Source: Bremerella sp. P1
GTDB taxonomy: Bacteria > Planctomycetota > Planctomycetia > Pirellulales > Pirellulaceae
DNA: 64,000 bases
Direction of reading: 5' to 3'
NCBI RefSeq assembly: GCF_028748185.1
Contig: NZ_CP118164.1
Span: 1,922,001 to 1,986,000 of the forward strand
Within the stretch, counting starts at the first letter, position 1. Every line of letters begins with the position of its first letter. Position numbers and translations under genes: made by a program. The notes beneath the pieces are model-generated. The model worked only from the letters and a program-made list of their open reading frames with translations. It was not told the DNA's origin and searched no databases. Of the stretch, positions 46,090 to 56,291 are shown piece after piece.

Positions 46090-47535
46090 ATGACGCGCAT
46101 CCTAGTTCTCGCCATCGCCTGCCTGATGACCTCTGGCTTGACCGTTGCCAACGCCCAAACAGTAGATTCTGAAAATCGCCCTCACATCATTTTCGTGATG
46201 GCCGATGACATGGGCTGGGGGCAAACAGGCTATCGAAATCATCCGGTTTTGAAAACGCCGAACCTGGACCTGATGGCCGCCAACGGTCTGCGTCTCGAAC
46301 GATTCTACGCGGGCTGCTGTGTTTGTTCTCCGACCCGAGCCAGTGTGATGACTGGCCGCACGCCAGTCCGCAGTGGTGTCCTGACGCATGGTTACGCGTT
46401 GCGACATCAGGAAAAGACGATCGCCCAGGCCCTGAAAGATGCCGGGTACGTCACCGGGCACTTTGGCAAGTGGCATCTCAACGGGCTCCGTGGCCCCGGT
46501 GCACCAATCCTTGCCGAAGACACCTACGGCCCAGGTCACTTTGGTTTCGATGAATGGGTTTCAGTGACGAACTTCTTTGATGTCGATCCGCTGATGAGCC
46601 GGCAAGGCAAGTTCGAGCAAATGAAGGGGGATTCGTCCGAAGTCGCCATGGCCGAGGCAATCAAGTTCCTTCAGAAGCACAAAGACGGCGGCAAACCCAT
46701 GTTCGCCGTTGTGTGGTTTGGTACGCCTCACAGTCCATTCAAAGCTCTCGACGACGACAAGATTCCCTTTGGCAACCTCAAAGCGGATTCCGAGAATCAC
46801 TATGGTGAACTCGTTGCCATGGATCGCAGTATCGGCACCCTTCGATCGGCACTACGCGACATGAAGATCGCCGACGATACGCTGTTCGTCTTCTGCAGCG
46901 ATAACGGCGGGCTACCCCGGATCCAACCAGACACCGTTGGAGGCCTGCGTGGTAACAAAGGAAACGTCTACGAAGGGGGCCTTCGGGTTCCCGCGATCAT
47001 CGAATGGCCATCGATGGTTCAGCCTCGCATCAGCAGCTATCCGGCATGCACGATGGATCTCTTTCCGACGGTCGCCGACGTGCTTGGCCTACCGGACGAT
47101 GTCTTTGTTAAGCCCCTGGATGGCGTCAGCTTAAAGCCGCTTCTTGCGGACGAGCTCGGAGCACGCGAACAACCGATTGGCTTTCGATTTCAGAAACAGG
47201 CAGCCTGGGTCGACAACAACTGGAAACTAGTGACATCTAACCGCGACCAAGCAAACAAGTTTGAGCTCTATAACCTGAAGGATGATCCGCACGAAGAGAA
47301 TGACCTGGCCAAGGCCGAGCCTGCCCAGTTCGAGAAACTCAAATCGGCCTACCAGGCCTGGGACGCCGCGGTCGAGGCGAGCTTTGCTGGCAAAGATTAC
47401 GCCGCCGGCAAGCTGACCGAACCTGATCCCGAACCCCATTACTGGACGATTGATCCCCGTTACGAGAAGTATCTGCCCGAGTGGAAGGACCGCTGGGAGT
47501 ATCGAACGTACATCCAAAAGGTCCTGAAAGACTAA
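46090..47535 (+). CDS. Arylsulfatase-family sulfatase
   Basis: 481 aa, signal peptide to about residue 22. ADDMGWGQTG metal site and C79-S-P-T-R83; HFGKWHLNGLRGPG and SDNGGLPRIQPD fit the family. Fourth in the row, 37 bases after its neighbour. An operon end is likely after it, but no terminator is visible. Confidence 0.93.
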   Translation: MTRILVLAIACLMTSGLTVANAQTVDSENRPHIIFVMADDMGWGQTGYRNHPVLKTPNLDLMAANGLRLERFYAGCCVCSPTRASVMTGRTPVRSGVLTHGYALRHQEKTIAQALKDAGYVTGHFGKWHLNGLRGPGAPILAEDTYGPGHFGFDEWVSVTNFFDVDPLMSRQGKFEQMKGDSSEVAMAEAIKFLQKHKDGGKPMFAVVWFGTPHSPFKALDDDKIPFGNLKADSENHYGELVAMDRSIGTLRSALRDMKIADDTLFVFCSDNGGLPRIQPDTVGGLRGNKGNVYEGGLRVPAIIEWPSMVQPRISSYPACTMDLFPTVADVLGLPDDVFVKPLDGVSLKPLLADELGAREQPIGFRFQKQAAWVDNNWKLVTSNRDQANKFELYNLKDDPHEENDLAKAEPAQFEKLKSAYQAWDAAVEASFAGKDYAAGKLTEPDPEPHYWTIDPRYEKYLPEWKDRWEYRTYIQKVLKD

Positions 47536-47965
47536 CCCTCTGATACCTAACCTCGATTCCGTTAAAAGGCACCTTTGGCCCAATAACGGCGGCGATCAAT
47601 ACACAGCGGCGACGTGTGATATTTTTCTCCTGGTTTTCGTGAGAAGTAGGGGTAAACTGCGGTCTGAGCGTACGATTTCTTGGTGGAGGGTATATTCCTT
47701 GTCTTGCTCTCCATGCGCCGCAATTCGTTAGACGTTACGTAACCTACTGCCCGTGTTTATTCTGCATATTGGGGCGTGATAGCACGCTTACAAGCTACCT
47801 CTGGGATGGCTTCTTGCATTTCAAGGTCCGAGGTAGCCCCGTTATTCGATCGACTTTGATGTATTTTCCGTAGTAAAGTGGCGACTCCACGTACGATCTC
47901 AAGGTGAAGTCCTGAACTGATTCTCTTGGTTTGGGCCCCCCACCTGAAACAGCCCTACCCAATAC
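47536..47965. other. Intergenic region before the ECF sigma gene
   Basis: About 430 bases, no gene. A 10-bp palindrome GTTACGTAAC sits at 47734-47743. It should carry the promoter of the sigma-FecR operon; no certain ECF-type promoter was recognised. Confidence 0.45.
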
Positions 47966-48535
47966 ATGTCCTACGAAATCCCAGAACAATCTCAGACCGA
48001 CGACGCGGCGCAAGATCAGCGCTATGCAGACTTTCTGGCATACTTTTCGGCGGATTGCGACCGGCTGCACGCTTACATTTACTCGTTACTGCCGCACCAT
48101 GCGGATGCGGACGACGTTTTCCAGCGCTGCAGCCTGCTGTTGTGGAAGAAGTTTGACACGTTCGATCAGCAGCGAGACTTTCTCTCGTGGGCTTGTGGCG
48201 TAGCGTTTTACGAGGTGAAGAACTTCCTCCGCACTGCCCAGCGTGATCGACTGCAATTCAGCGAAACGCTGCTAGACCTTTTGGCAGAGAGACGAACCGA
48301 CGATCTTGCGAGTGTTCCGGATCATCTGGCAGCACTACGCTTGTGCGTCAAAAAGCTAACCGAACACCAGCAACAGTTGGTTTGGAAAGCCTACGGTGGT
48401 GCCACGACCGTGGCCGACCTGGCGGCTGCCACCGGTCGTTCGGCTCAGACACTTTACAATCAGTTGGCAACCATTCGCCGCAAGCTGGCCCAATGTGTCC
48501 AGATGCGACTCACCGCCGCAGGAGAGGACGCATGA
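47966..48535 (+). CDS. ECF-type RNA polymerase sigma factor
   Basis: 189 aa. Region 2 is visible as YSLLPHHADADDVFQRCSL and FDTFDQQRDFLSWACGVAF; region 4 as a helix-turn-helix near the end (TTVADLAAATGRSAQTLYNQ). This is the short sigma type common in Planctomycetes, usually encoded with a FecR-type protein and a cytochrome/DUF1501 pair, as here. It would direct transcription of this operon or related ones. The stop overlaps the FecR start (ATGA). Confidence 0.93.
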   Translation: MSYEIPEQSQTDDAAQDQRYADFLAYFSADCDRLHAYIYSLLPHHADADDVFQRCSLLLWKKFDTFDQQRDFLSWACGVAFYEVKNFLRTAQRDRLQFSETLLDLLAERRTDDLASVPDHLAALRLCVKKLTEHQQQLVWKAYGGATTVADLAAATGRSAQTLYNQLATIRRKLAQCVQMRLTAAGEDA

Positions 48536-50262
48536 CAAACGAACTCAACAAACGACTCGCCGATTTAGTGCATCGCAGTGTTCATGAAAGCCTGACGGCC
48601 GAAGAACATGCCGAGCTGGAAGAAATGCTCTTGGCCAGTCCCGAGCTACGGGACGAGTATTTCCTTCTTTTGGATCTGGAATACGGCTTGGCCAAACTAG
48701 CCGTCGAAGAAACCGGACGCCAAACGCTTAGCTTGCCGGAAGCTGTCGTTCGCCCTGCGCACATGCAGCGTACCGAGCCGACCCCAGCGTCCCAATCTGC
48801 TGGCTACTGGCCGCTATTGGCATTGGCTCTATTTGGCCTGTTGGTTGCCCCGGTCGTGTATTGGGCCGCCAATCAGCAGCCGGTGGCTCACACCGATCCC
48901 CAAACGGGAGGAAACCCGGACGGCGGCCAATCGGGTCCTGCGATTGCGGACATGCAGATCATGCAATTGGCAAGGAGTCGTTTCTTTGGAGAACCACGTG
49001 CATTCGCTCCTGGTGATACGCTTGCCCTGAATCATGACTATGCATTGGTCGAAGGAAGCGTTCAGCTTCGCAGCCGTACCGGTGCGGAAATGATCGTTCA
49101 GGCTCCGGCTGTCTTTGCGATTCAGTCGGCCGAACGAGTTTTGCTGAAAGTGGGCGAGTGTTCGGTTTACGCTCCTGATGGCGCCGAAGGCTTTCGCGTT
49201 CTGACGCCCCAGGCCGAAGTGGTCGACAAAGGAACTCGATTCTCCATCAGCGTCAATGAATCAGGCGAAGCGGATGTCGAAGTGATCGAAGGAGCCGCCG
49301 AAGTCTTTACCGCCCAGGAAGCCACTACCCCTGTTCACGCAGGGCTGCTTCTCGAAGCAGGCGAAGGCCGCGTCATCAACTCGATGGGGGAAGTCGCCGC
49401 GGGCGATGGTTCCCAGTTCGGTCGCACCTACAAGTCGATCCTGCCTGACCGCATCATTTCGTTTGACGTTTCACCGGACGGAGAGCCTGAGCCCGACAAG
49501 CTGCTGGGCGTCACGGCACAGCGCGGCGGCAAGACTTTTTCGTACGACGTAGACCAGCTGATTGGCTTCGATTTGATTCACTTCAAAGTCAATCAAAACA
49601 TCAACAACCTGACGACGCCACTTCTAAGTGTTGACCCGAAAAGCGGCGATGACACACGTCGCCGAGCCGAGTACCTCGATCGCGACCACTGTCTGTGCAC
49701 CGGCATCTTGAACCCCGGTGGCAGCGAAATCCCGTTGGACTCGGATCCCGACATTACCAATGAAGACCTAGGCCAACGCACGCCTGGCCTGGCGGTTCGC
49801 TTTCACGAGCCGATCGTCAATGGCCCCGGCCCGGATATCGTGCTGTTTGACCTGCATGTGGTCGTGCACCCAGAGGATGGCGATCCGTTCCATGTTTCGC
49901 CCACCCACTTTGAACCCGGCCTGAAATCTCACACCATTCGTCAATACGACATCTCGCTCGTCGACCACGGCTCGCATCAATTGAGCAGCTTTCGTTTGTA
50001 CGGTTTCGACCGACGCATTCGTAGCGTGGACGAACTGTGCCAATCGAATCACAACGGCGGTGTACCTCACGCGGTCCCTGCCAAAGTGATCGCAGCGGGC
50101 ATCGATTTGTCCGACCTTGGGTATCCGGAAGGTGCCGAGGTTCGCGAACTGTTCATCCAAGATGCGATGGACGACGACAACTACATTGACCCCGTGTTTA
50201 TCGGGGGCTTCCCACCTGTTTCTACCACCTCGCCCGAAGAGCCTAACTCAACGGAAGAGTAA
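48532..50262 (+). CDS. FecR/LamG-type membrane protein, possible sigma regulator
   Basis: 576 aa. The cytoplasmic N-terminus (about 1-85) is helical; one TM helix at about 88-108 (WPLLALALFGLLVAPVVYWA); then a FecR domain (about 165-255, with AEVVDKGTRFSIS) and a large periplasmic region with DxD-rich stretches. Such proteins act as anti-sigma or sigma-controlling sensors for the co-encoded ECF factor. ATG at 48532 overlaps the sigma stop and is preceded by GGAGAGG; the earlier ATG at 48343 is a shadow of the sigma gene. Confidence 0.85.
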   Translation: MTNELNKRLADLVHRSVHESLTAEEHAELEEMLLASPELRDEYFLLLDLEYGLAKLAVEETGRQTLSLPEAVVRPAHMQRTEPTPASQSAGYWPLLALALFGLLVAPVVYWAANQQPVAHTDPQTGGNPDGGQSGPAIADMQIMQLARSRFFGEPRAFAPGDTLALNHDYALVEGSVQLRSRTGAEMIVQAPAVFAIQSAERVLLKVGECSVYAPDGAEGFRVLTPQAEVVDKGTRFSISVNESGEADVEVIEGAAEVFTAQEATTPVHAGLLLEAGEGRVINSMGEVAAGDGSQFGRTYKSILPDRIISFDVSPDGEPEPDKLLGVTAQRGGKTFSYDVDQLIGFDLIHFKVNQNINNLTTPLLSVDPKSGDDTRRRAEYLDRDHCLCTGILNPGGSEIPLDSDPDITNEDLGQRTPGLAVRFHEPIVNGPGPDIVLFDLHVVVHPEDGDPFHVSPTHFEPGLKSHTIRQYDISLVDHGSHQLSSFRLYGFDRRIRSVDELCQSNHNGGVPHAVPAKVIAAGIDLSDLGYPEGAEVRELFIQDAMDDDNYIDPVFIGGFPPVSTTSPEEPNSTEE

Positions 50263-50265
50263 GTC

Positions 50266-53200
50266 ATGCCTAATACCCTTAGCTCATTCACGTCCCTCGC
50301 ACTATTGCTTTTGGCGGGAATGATTTCACCCGCACTAGCCGCGGATGAGAATAAGCAAGCGATCTTCTTTGAAACGAAGGTTCGTCCACTGCTCGCTCAG
50401 CACTGCTTTGAATGCCACGGTGCCAAAGAGCAGAAATCGGATCTGCGCCTCGACCGCCGCAATCACTTCATGAAAGGTGGTAGCAGTGGCCCGATCGTTG
50501 TGCCTGGCAAACCGGACGAAAGCGAACTTCTCGCCGCCGTGAAGTACGAAAGCTATGAAATGCCTCCTTCGGCGCCTCTCCCGGACGAGCAGATCGCGAT
50601 TTTGGAAACGTGGATCAAGAATGGTGCCTACTGGCCAGAGCACCCAGGCGAACCCCGTGAAGACGAGCTCTTCACCAAGGAAGACCGCGCCTGGTGGGCT
50701 TTCCAACCGGTAGAACGTCCTGACGTGCCGCAGGTTAATGCGGAAGCGATCACCCACAACCCCATCGACAATTTCATTCTGGCCACGCTGAAAGAACAAA
50801 AGCTTTCCGCAGCACCACCAGCCGAGCCGAGGGACCTGATTCGGCGTCTTTATTTCGACATGCTCGGCGTACCGCCAACTCCGGAAGAAGTGAACGCTTT
50901 TGTCAGCGACCCCAGTCCTGCGGCCTACGAAGAGCTTGTCGACAAGGTTTTGGCCGATCCTCGGTATGGGCAACGCTGGGCAACTCACTGGCTGGACGTC
51001 GTTCGCTATGCGGACTCCGACGGCTATCGCCAGGATGCCTATCGACCGTTGGCGTATCGCTACCGCGATTATGTGATCAAGAGCCTGAACGACGATAAGA
51101 CGTACAAGCAGTTCATGACCGAGCAGTTGGCTGGGGATGAAGTCGCCCCTCATGACCCCGACGCTCTGACGGCGACATACTTTCTGCGTGGTGGCGTTTA
51201 CGAGTACAACAGCCGCGATGCCGAAGGTCAACAAATCCTCATCAATGATGAACTGACCGACACCGTCGGTGATGTGTTCCTGGGGATGGGTATCGCCTGT
51301 GCCCACTGTCACAACCACAAGTTTGATCCGATCTTGCGAGACGACTACTACCGCCTCCAGGCTTTCTTTAAGCCCCTGGTCTGGAAAGATTCCCACCCAC
51401 TAGCCAGCCAAGAAGAACTCAAGAAGTACGAGGACGAATTGGCTCAATGGGAGGCCAAGCATCAGGACCTGTTAGATCAGATTGCTGAGATCGAAAAGAA
51501 GCCGCGGGAAAGTGCTCAGAAAAAAGCGGTCGAGATGTTCCCGGAAGAAGTCCAGAAAATGTACTGGAAGCCGGCAGACCAACGGAACACGTATGAGAAC
51601 CAAATCTTCTACCTCGTTGAGGAGCAGGTCGAGTTTGAATACGACCGCCTGTCAGGCCGCATTCCCAAAGACAAGAAGCAGACGTGGGAAGACCTGAAGA
51701 AGAAGCTCCAGGATGTCCTGGGCAGCAAACCGAAGCGACCGCCAGTCGCCGATATCATTGGAGATGCGGAAGGAACGATCGTCCCCACCACCATTCCCGA
51801 TGAACGTACGCAGCGAGAGATCAAGCCTGGATTCTTAACCATTCTCGAGCCTGGCGATGCAGAAATTAATCCTTCGTCCATTGCCAACAAGGAAAGTAGC
51901 GGTCGACGTGCCGCGTTGGCCAAGTGGCTGTGTCGAGACGACAACCCACTCGCTCCACGCGTGATCGTGAATCGGGTGTGGCAGTATCACTTTGGTGTGG
52001 GCCTTTCCTCCAATGCCAGCGACTTTGGCCGCTTGGGCGAACCACCGACGCATCCCGAGCTACTGGATTGGTTAACGAGTCAATTCATTGAAAACGGCTG
52101 GCGACTCAAACCGCTTCATCGTCAGATCCTGCTGTCAGCGACCTACCGTCAGTCCTCGTTGATCGATGTTCCGGAAGCAGCCAAGATGGTCGATCCGAAG
52201 AATCGCCTGCTGTGGCGATTCCCAGCCCATCGGTTGGAAGCCGAGCAAATCCGCGACGCCATGCTGGCTGTCAGTGGAGAGCTTCAAGAGAAGACCGGCG
52301 GTCCGGCCTCGTCTAGCAATAGTGCCGTGCGTACCGTCTTCACCAAGAAGATGCGTAACTCTCCGGATGCCCTGCTGGAAAGCTTCGACTCTCCAACCGG
52401 GTTTTCCAGTGTCGCTCAGCGGAATACCACGACAACCGCAACGCAATCGCTGTTGATGTTCAATGGCGATTGGACATTGAAACGATCGGAAGCCATGGCC
52501 AAGCGGCTTAACCGAGAGCATGGCACCGACTATGAAGCCATCGTTCGTGAAAGCTTCCGAGAATGCTTCGGCAGACTGCCTCAGTCGGAAGAACTCGAAT
52601 CAGCCGTAGCGTTCATCGAAGAACAAGTCGCCTACAACCGCGAGCTTACCAAGGCGGACGCTGGCGAACTCCCTTCCACGGCCCTGCTGGATGAACCTCA
52701 GATGCAGCGCTGGAATACGGCGTTCAATATCAGCGATAAAACACCTCATCAGTTTTTAACGCTGCCAGACACCAAGGCCCTGCCGTCGAACAACTTCACG
52801 ATCGAAGCTTTGGTTTTCAACCGAACCTTATTCAAGGATGCCTCGGTCCGTACGATCGCAGCTCATTGGAATGGATCGAATTCGACGCCAGGCTGGAACT
52901 TTGGTGTCACGAGCACAAAGTCGGCCTATCGCCCGCGGAACCTGATCTTGCAATTGATTGGCAAGGACAAGAGCGGCAAGGTGAAGTATGAAGTGGTTCC
53001 GTCCAACATCCGAATCCCTTCCGACAAGCCGTACTACGTTGCCGCTTCTGTCGACTTCGATGCCGGCACGGCTACGTTTTACGCACGCGACATGTCGTAC
53101 GACGAATCGGAACTGGAAACGGTTGTCGTCAAGCACTCAATCGTGAGTGACTGCGGCTCGGATTCGCTTCGATTCAGCGTCGGCGGCCGAGATGCTCAAA

Positions 53201-53496
53201 GCCCACACAACTGGGATGGCCTCATCGACGAAGTTCGACTGACCAACGGCGCGATCCAAGAGGAATCGCAGATCCTGATTAATACTCCGAACGATCCTGT
53301 CACCAAGGACACGGTCGGCATGTGGCAATTCGTCCGCTCCAATCCCAACGGTCCGTTGGCCGATGCCGCGAATTCCAGGCGAGAGCTGGAACTGTCGCGA
53401 CGCTCGGATCGACGCGGCATGGGACCGGTCTTGATTGCCCTGAGTGACTACTGTCACGTCCTGTTGAATTCCGGCGAGTTCCAATTCGTCGACTAA
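50266..53496 (+). CDS. Planctomycete cytochrome c/DUF1549/DUF1553 protein with LamG-like domain
   Basis: 1076 aa, signal peptide to about residue 25. Haem motifs CFECH (47-51) and CAHCH (345-349) with HNHKFDP; a coiled-coil insert (about 385-470); DUF1553; and a concanavalin-like LamG domain from about 800 to 1000 (NNFTIEALVFNRTLF, FGVTSTKSAY), likely glycan binding. Starts 3 bases after the FecR gene and is followed by DUF1501, so sigma, FecR, cytochrome and DUF1501 form one operon. Confidence 0.92.
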   Translation: MPNTLSSFTSLALLLLAGMISPALAADENKQAIFFETKVRPLLAQHCFECHGAKEQKSDLRLDRRNHFMKGGSSGPIVVPGKPDESELLAAVKYESYEMPPSAPLPDEQIAILETWIKNGAYWPEHPGEPREDELFTKEDRAWWAFQPVERPDVPQVNAEAITHNPIDNFILATLKEQKLSAAPPAEPRDLIRRLYFDMLGVPPTPEEVNAFVSDPSPAAYEELVDKVLADPRYGQRWATHWLDVVRYADSDGYRQDAYRPLAYRYRDYVIKSLNDDKTYKQFMTEQLAGDEVAPHDPDALTATYFLRGGVYEYNSRDAEGQQILINDELTDTVGDVFLGMGIACAHCHNHKFDPILRDDYYRLQAFFKPLVWKDSHPLASQEELKKYEDELAQWEAKHQDLLDQIAEIEKKPRESAQKKAVEMFPEEVQKMYWKPADQRNTYENQIFYLVEEQVEFEYDRLSGRIPKDKKQTWEDLKKKLQDVLGSKPKRPPVADIIGDAEGTIVPTTIPDERTQREIKPGFLTILEPGDAEINPSSIANKESSGRRAALAKWLCRDDNPLAPRVIVNRVWQYHFGVGLSSNASDFGRLGEPPTHPELLDWLTSQFIENGWRLKPLHRQILLSATYRQSSLIDVPEAAKMVDPKNRLLWRFPAHRLEAEQIRDAMLAVSGELQEKTGGPASSSNSAVRTVFTKKMRNSPDALLESFDSPTGFSSVAQRNTTTTATQSLLMFNGDWTLKRSEAMAKRLNREHGTDYEAIVRESFRECFGRLPQSEELESAVAFIEEQVAYNRELTKADAGELPSTALLDEPQMQRWNTAFNISDKTPHQFLTLPDTKALPSNNFTIEALVFNRTLFKDASVRTIAAHWNGSNSTPGWNFGVTSTKSAYRPRNLILQLIGKDKSGKVKYEVVPSNIRIPSDKPYYVAASVDFDAGTATFYARDMSYDESELETVVVKHSIVSDCGSDSLRFSVGGRDAQSPHNWDGLIDEVRLTNGAIQEESQILINTPNDPVTKDTVGMWQFVRSNPNGPLADAANSRRELELSRRSDRRGMGPVLIALSDYCHVLLNSGEFQFVD

Positions 53497-53544
53497 CCCT
53501 GCCCCGTACATGCCTCCGACCGAAACTCCGAAGGGAGAATCGCC

Positions 53545-54972
53545 ATGAATAACCAACCACATATTGAAGTCCCTACCTCGCGCCGCGAATTCCTCGCCAA
53601 GTCAGGCGGTGGTTTTGGTGCGATGGCCCTGGCAGCCCTCATGGGTCAATCCGCAACGGCAGCTCCTGCGGATCCTCGAGCTCCAAAGACTACCCACTTT
53701 CCTGCCAAGGCCAAGAACGTGATCTTCCTGTTTATGGAAGGTGGCCCGAGCCATATCGACCTGTTCGATCCCAAGCCGCTGCTCAATGAGCTGGCCGGTC
53801 AGAAACTTCCCGAAAGCTTCGGGGAAGTGATCCTGGCGATGGGTGAAAACGATGCTCCCTTAATGCGGTGCCCTCGTAAGTGGAAGCAGCACGGGGAAAG
53901 TGGTCTGTGGGTTTCCGACTGGTTCCCTGAGATTGCGACATGTGCCGATGACTTGTGCGTGATCCGATCGTGCGTATCCGACGGCATCAACCACTCGTCC
54001 GGCGTTTGCCAGATGAATACCGGTCACGTCATTGGTGGTCGACCTTCCCTGGGTGCCTGGGCCACGTATGGTCTGGGGACAGAAAACCAGGACATGCCTG
54101 CGTTCGTGGTGCTGACCGACGGCAAGGGGCAACCGGTCAACGGCTCGCGAAACTGGGGCAGCGGCTTCATGCCGGCCGCCTATCAAGGGGTTCAGTTCAA
54201 GTCCGGTGCTGACCCAATCTTGAACCTCAATCCGCCCAGCCATATCACGCCCAAACGCCAGAAGTCGAAACTCGACTTCCTGAGCCAGCTGGATCGCGAA
54301 CACGCAGCTGAGCGAGAAGACTATACCGAGTTGGAAGCCCGCATCAAGTCGTACGAGCTGGCCTTCCGCATGCAATCCGCGGCACCAGACATTGTCGACC
54401 TGAGCAGCGAGACCGAAGAGACCAAACAGCTGTATGGAATCGACCAAAAGGAAACGAACGTCTTCGGCAACAACTGCCTGCTGGCTCGTCGACTGGTCGA
54501 AAACGGCGTCCGCTTCGTTCAGCTTTACAGCGGAGCAGGCAGCGGCTGGGACGCCCACACCAACATCGAAGGAAACCACGGCAAGCTCTGCAAAGAGGTC
54601 GACAAGCCGATTGCTGGCTTGCTGAAGGACCTCAAACGCCGCGGCCTCTGGGACGAGACGCTCGTCATCTGGGGCGGCGAGTTCGGTCGCACGCCCATGT
54701 CCGAAAAAGGAAACGGCCGGGATCACAACCCGACCGGCTTCACCATGTGGATGGCCGGTGGTGCCATCCCCGGCGGTCGCACCATTGGTGCAACCGACGA
54801 TCTCGGCCTGAAAGCGGTCGAGAATCCTCTGCATGTTCACGATCTGCATGCGACCATCATGCGTGTGCTAGGTGTCGATCACACCAAGCTTATCTACCGT
54901 CATAAGGGTCGACCTGAGCGGATCGACATGAATGAAGGTCGCGCTGAAATGAAGGTCCTTGGGCTGGCTTAA
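53545..54972 (+). CDS. DUF1501 family Tat-secreted protein, third copy
   Basis: 475 aa. Tat signal TSRREFLAKSGGGFGAMALA, then the DUF1501 body with FLFMEGGPSHIDLFDPKP near the start and GGEFGRTPMSEKGNGRDHNP near the end. A GAAGGGAG Shine-Dalgarno sequence lies before the ATG. End of the sigma-controlled operon. No terminator is visible after it. Confidence 0.92.
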   Translation: MNNQPHIEVPTSRREFLAKSGGGFGAMALAALMGQSATAAPADPRAPKTTHFPAKAKNVIFLFMEGGPSHIDLFDPKPLLNELAGQKLPESFGEVILAMGENDAPLMRCPRKWKQHGESGLWVSDWFPEIATCADDLCVIRSCVSDGINHSSGVCQMNTGHVIGGRPSLGAWATYGLGTENQDMPAFVVLTDGKGQPVNGSRNWGSGFMPAAYQGVQFKSGADPILNLNPPSHITPKRQKSKLDFLSQLDREHAAEREDYTELEARIKSYELAFRMQSAAPDIVDLSSETEETKQLYGIDQKETNVFGNNCLLARRLVENGVRFVQLYSGAGSGWDAHTNIEGNHGKLCKEVDKPIAGLLKDLKRRGLWDETLVIWGGEFGRTPMSEKGNGRDHNPTGFTMWMAGGAIPGGRTIGATDDLGLKAVENPLHVHDLHATIMRVLGVDHTKLIYRHKGRPERIDMNEGRAEMKVLGLA

Positions 54973-55325
54973 GTGGCCAGCTTCCAGGCTCTCACTTTTT
55001 CAGCTTGGACCAGCACCGAAACGCACTGCGGGTAGCCGCAATGCTGCACTGCAGGCATGGTCATTTTCTCTCCAGAATCGGCACGAATTCGTATCGTTTC
55101 GCGCGTGAGTGACTACAAGATTGCCACCCAATATGCAGTGTTCATGAAATTCGGAGTTCGTGAAATTTTTCCCATTTACAGCTTCTCGGACTCTTGGGAA
55201 ACTACCGAAGTAAAGAGTATTCGTCACATGGAAATAGTGACGATGTCGCAACGTTCTTAGGCGGAATTTGGGACGCTCGGCATTTGGATTTTAATTGTGC
55301 ATCTGCTAACACAAAGGAGTCCAAC
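54973..55325. other. Intergenic region
   Basis: About 350 bases. A 67-residue plus-strand frame here (55057-55260) has no start signal or family resemblance. The AAGGAG for the next gene lies at its end (55314-55319). Confidence 0.45.
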
Positions 55326-55526
55326 ATGGTCCGCTTCGCCATCATTGAGGTCAACCAAAGCCTCACCATCGCGCAAGTTACACCAGGACAGCTACCCGAA
55401 GACACCGCTCGCCAGGAACGGGGTTATCTCATCGATCCATCGACCTATCGGTCGTACGATCAAGCTCGTGAGGCATTGTTCAAGATGCTTCCCGAAAACG
55501 CGGATCACGCAGCCCTGCAGGCTTAG
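55326..55526 (+). CDS. Small 66-aa protein of unknown function
   Basis: 66 aa. Starts with ATG 55326 preceded by AAGGAG at 6 bases. No signal peptide. Mixed alpha/beta composition with a C-terminal amphipathic helix (DQAREALFKMLPENADHAAL). Not recognised. A longer frame upstream lacks a ribosome site. Confidence 0.6.
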   Translation: MVRFAIIEVNQSLTIAQVTPGQLPEDTARQERGYLIDPSTYRSYDQAREALFKMLPENADHAALQA

Positions 55527-55887
55527 TAACTCTAAACTAACTGCCCTGGGCAAAGCCCTATCGGCAATTGGTTTTCCAAAAAAAATTGCTCCGCGACATT
55601 CGCATTTGTGCCACATCCCTCCAGGTGCATCTCAACCGATGCCAGGGGGATCAACTTCGGTGCAATCGATTCAGACCGAACCGAATCTCCTAGAATGTCG
55701 CGGATACCCGCTAGACAATCGCGCTAGCGTTCTTCAGGACTCTCCCACTCGCACGCCTCAATCTGGTAGCGCGCAGCGAATCGAGTTGGATCCGGCCATC
55801 GCGCTGATTACGATGACATAGAGACGTTCATCGCCCCCAACTTAGCAATCTAGTCCACTGCCATTTGATTTTTAGAGGCACTTCAAC
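55527..55887. other. Intergenic region
   Basis: About 360 bases. Plus-strand frame 55297-55821 has poor composition and is a shadow. It should hold the promoter for the next secreted protein. I see no terminator with a T-run. Confidence 0.4.
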
Positions 55888-56130
55888 ATGATGACCCGCA
55901 TTGTTGCTTCCGTAGTCTTCGCCGCACTGGTAGGCACCACGTTTATCTCGACCGCCGACGCCGGCCTGTTTGGTCGCCGCGCCTATCGGCCGCATTACCA
56001 CCACGCTCCTCGCGTAGAGTATCGAACCTACGAATCGATGCCTTCTTACTACGCCCCCAGCATTCGCGTGATGCGTCACGTAAACGATCCATCGCTTTAC
56101 CGCGATGAAACAGGCTACGGGGAAAGCTAA
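55888..56130 (+). CDS. Small secreted Tyr/His-rich protein
   Basis: 80 aa, signal peptide MMTRIVASVVFAALVGTTFI ending near TADA. The mature part is about 55 residues and rich in Tyr, Arg and His (RRAYRPHYHHAP, YESMPSYYAPS). AGAGG precedes the ATG by about 9 bases. Function unknown; short secreted proteins like this are typical of planctomycete surfaces. A strong terminator follows. Confidence 0.7.
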   Translation: MMTRIVASVVFAALVGTTFISTADAGLFGRRAYRPHYHHAPRVEYRTYESMPSYYAPSIRVMRHVNDPSLYRDETGYGES

Positions 56131-56157
56131 ACACCCCAAACCATCCGCACAATGAAC

Positions 56158-56195
56158 AGAGCCCTGATCGCTTCAAAGTGACCAGGGCTCTTTTA
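56158..56195 (+). terminator. Intrinsic terminator
   Basis: 9-bp stem AGAGCCCTG/CAGGGCTCT (56158-56166 with 56183-56191) followed by TTTATTT. It ends the 80-aa secreted protein gene. Confidence 0.85.
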
Positions 56196-56291
56196 TTTCG
56201 TGAAGGGCGTCCAAGAACAAACCATGCCCGCACAAGTGCGGGCATGGACCTGGGACTGGGAGCCGGACAACTCCTCGGGGAACAGCGTCGA

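Noticed and set aside
48343-48531. Earlier start of the FecR-type protein
   Set aside because: Shadow of the sigma factor gene; the ATGA overlap at 48532 is the natural start.
55057-55260. 67-residue plus-strand frame
   Set aside because: No ribosome-binding site, no domain, and it sits in a gap that more likely holds a promoter.
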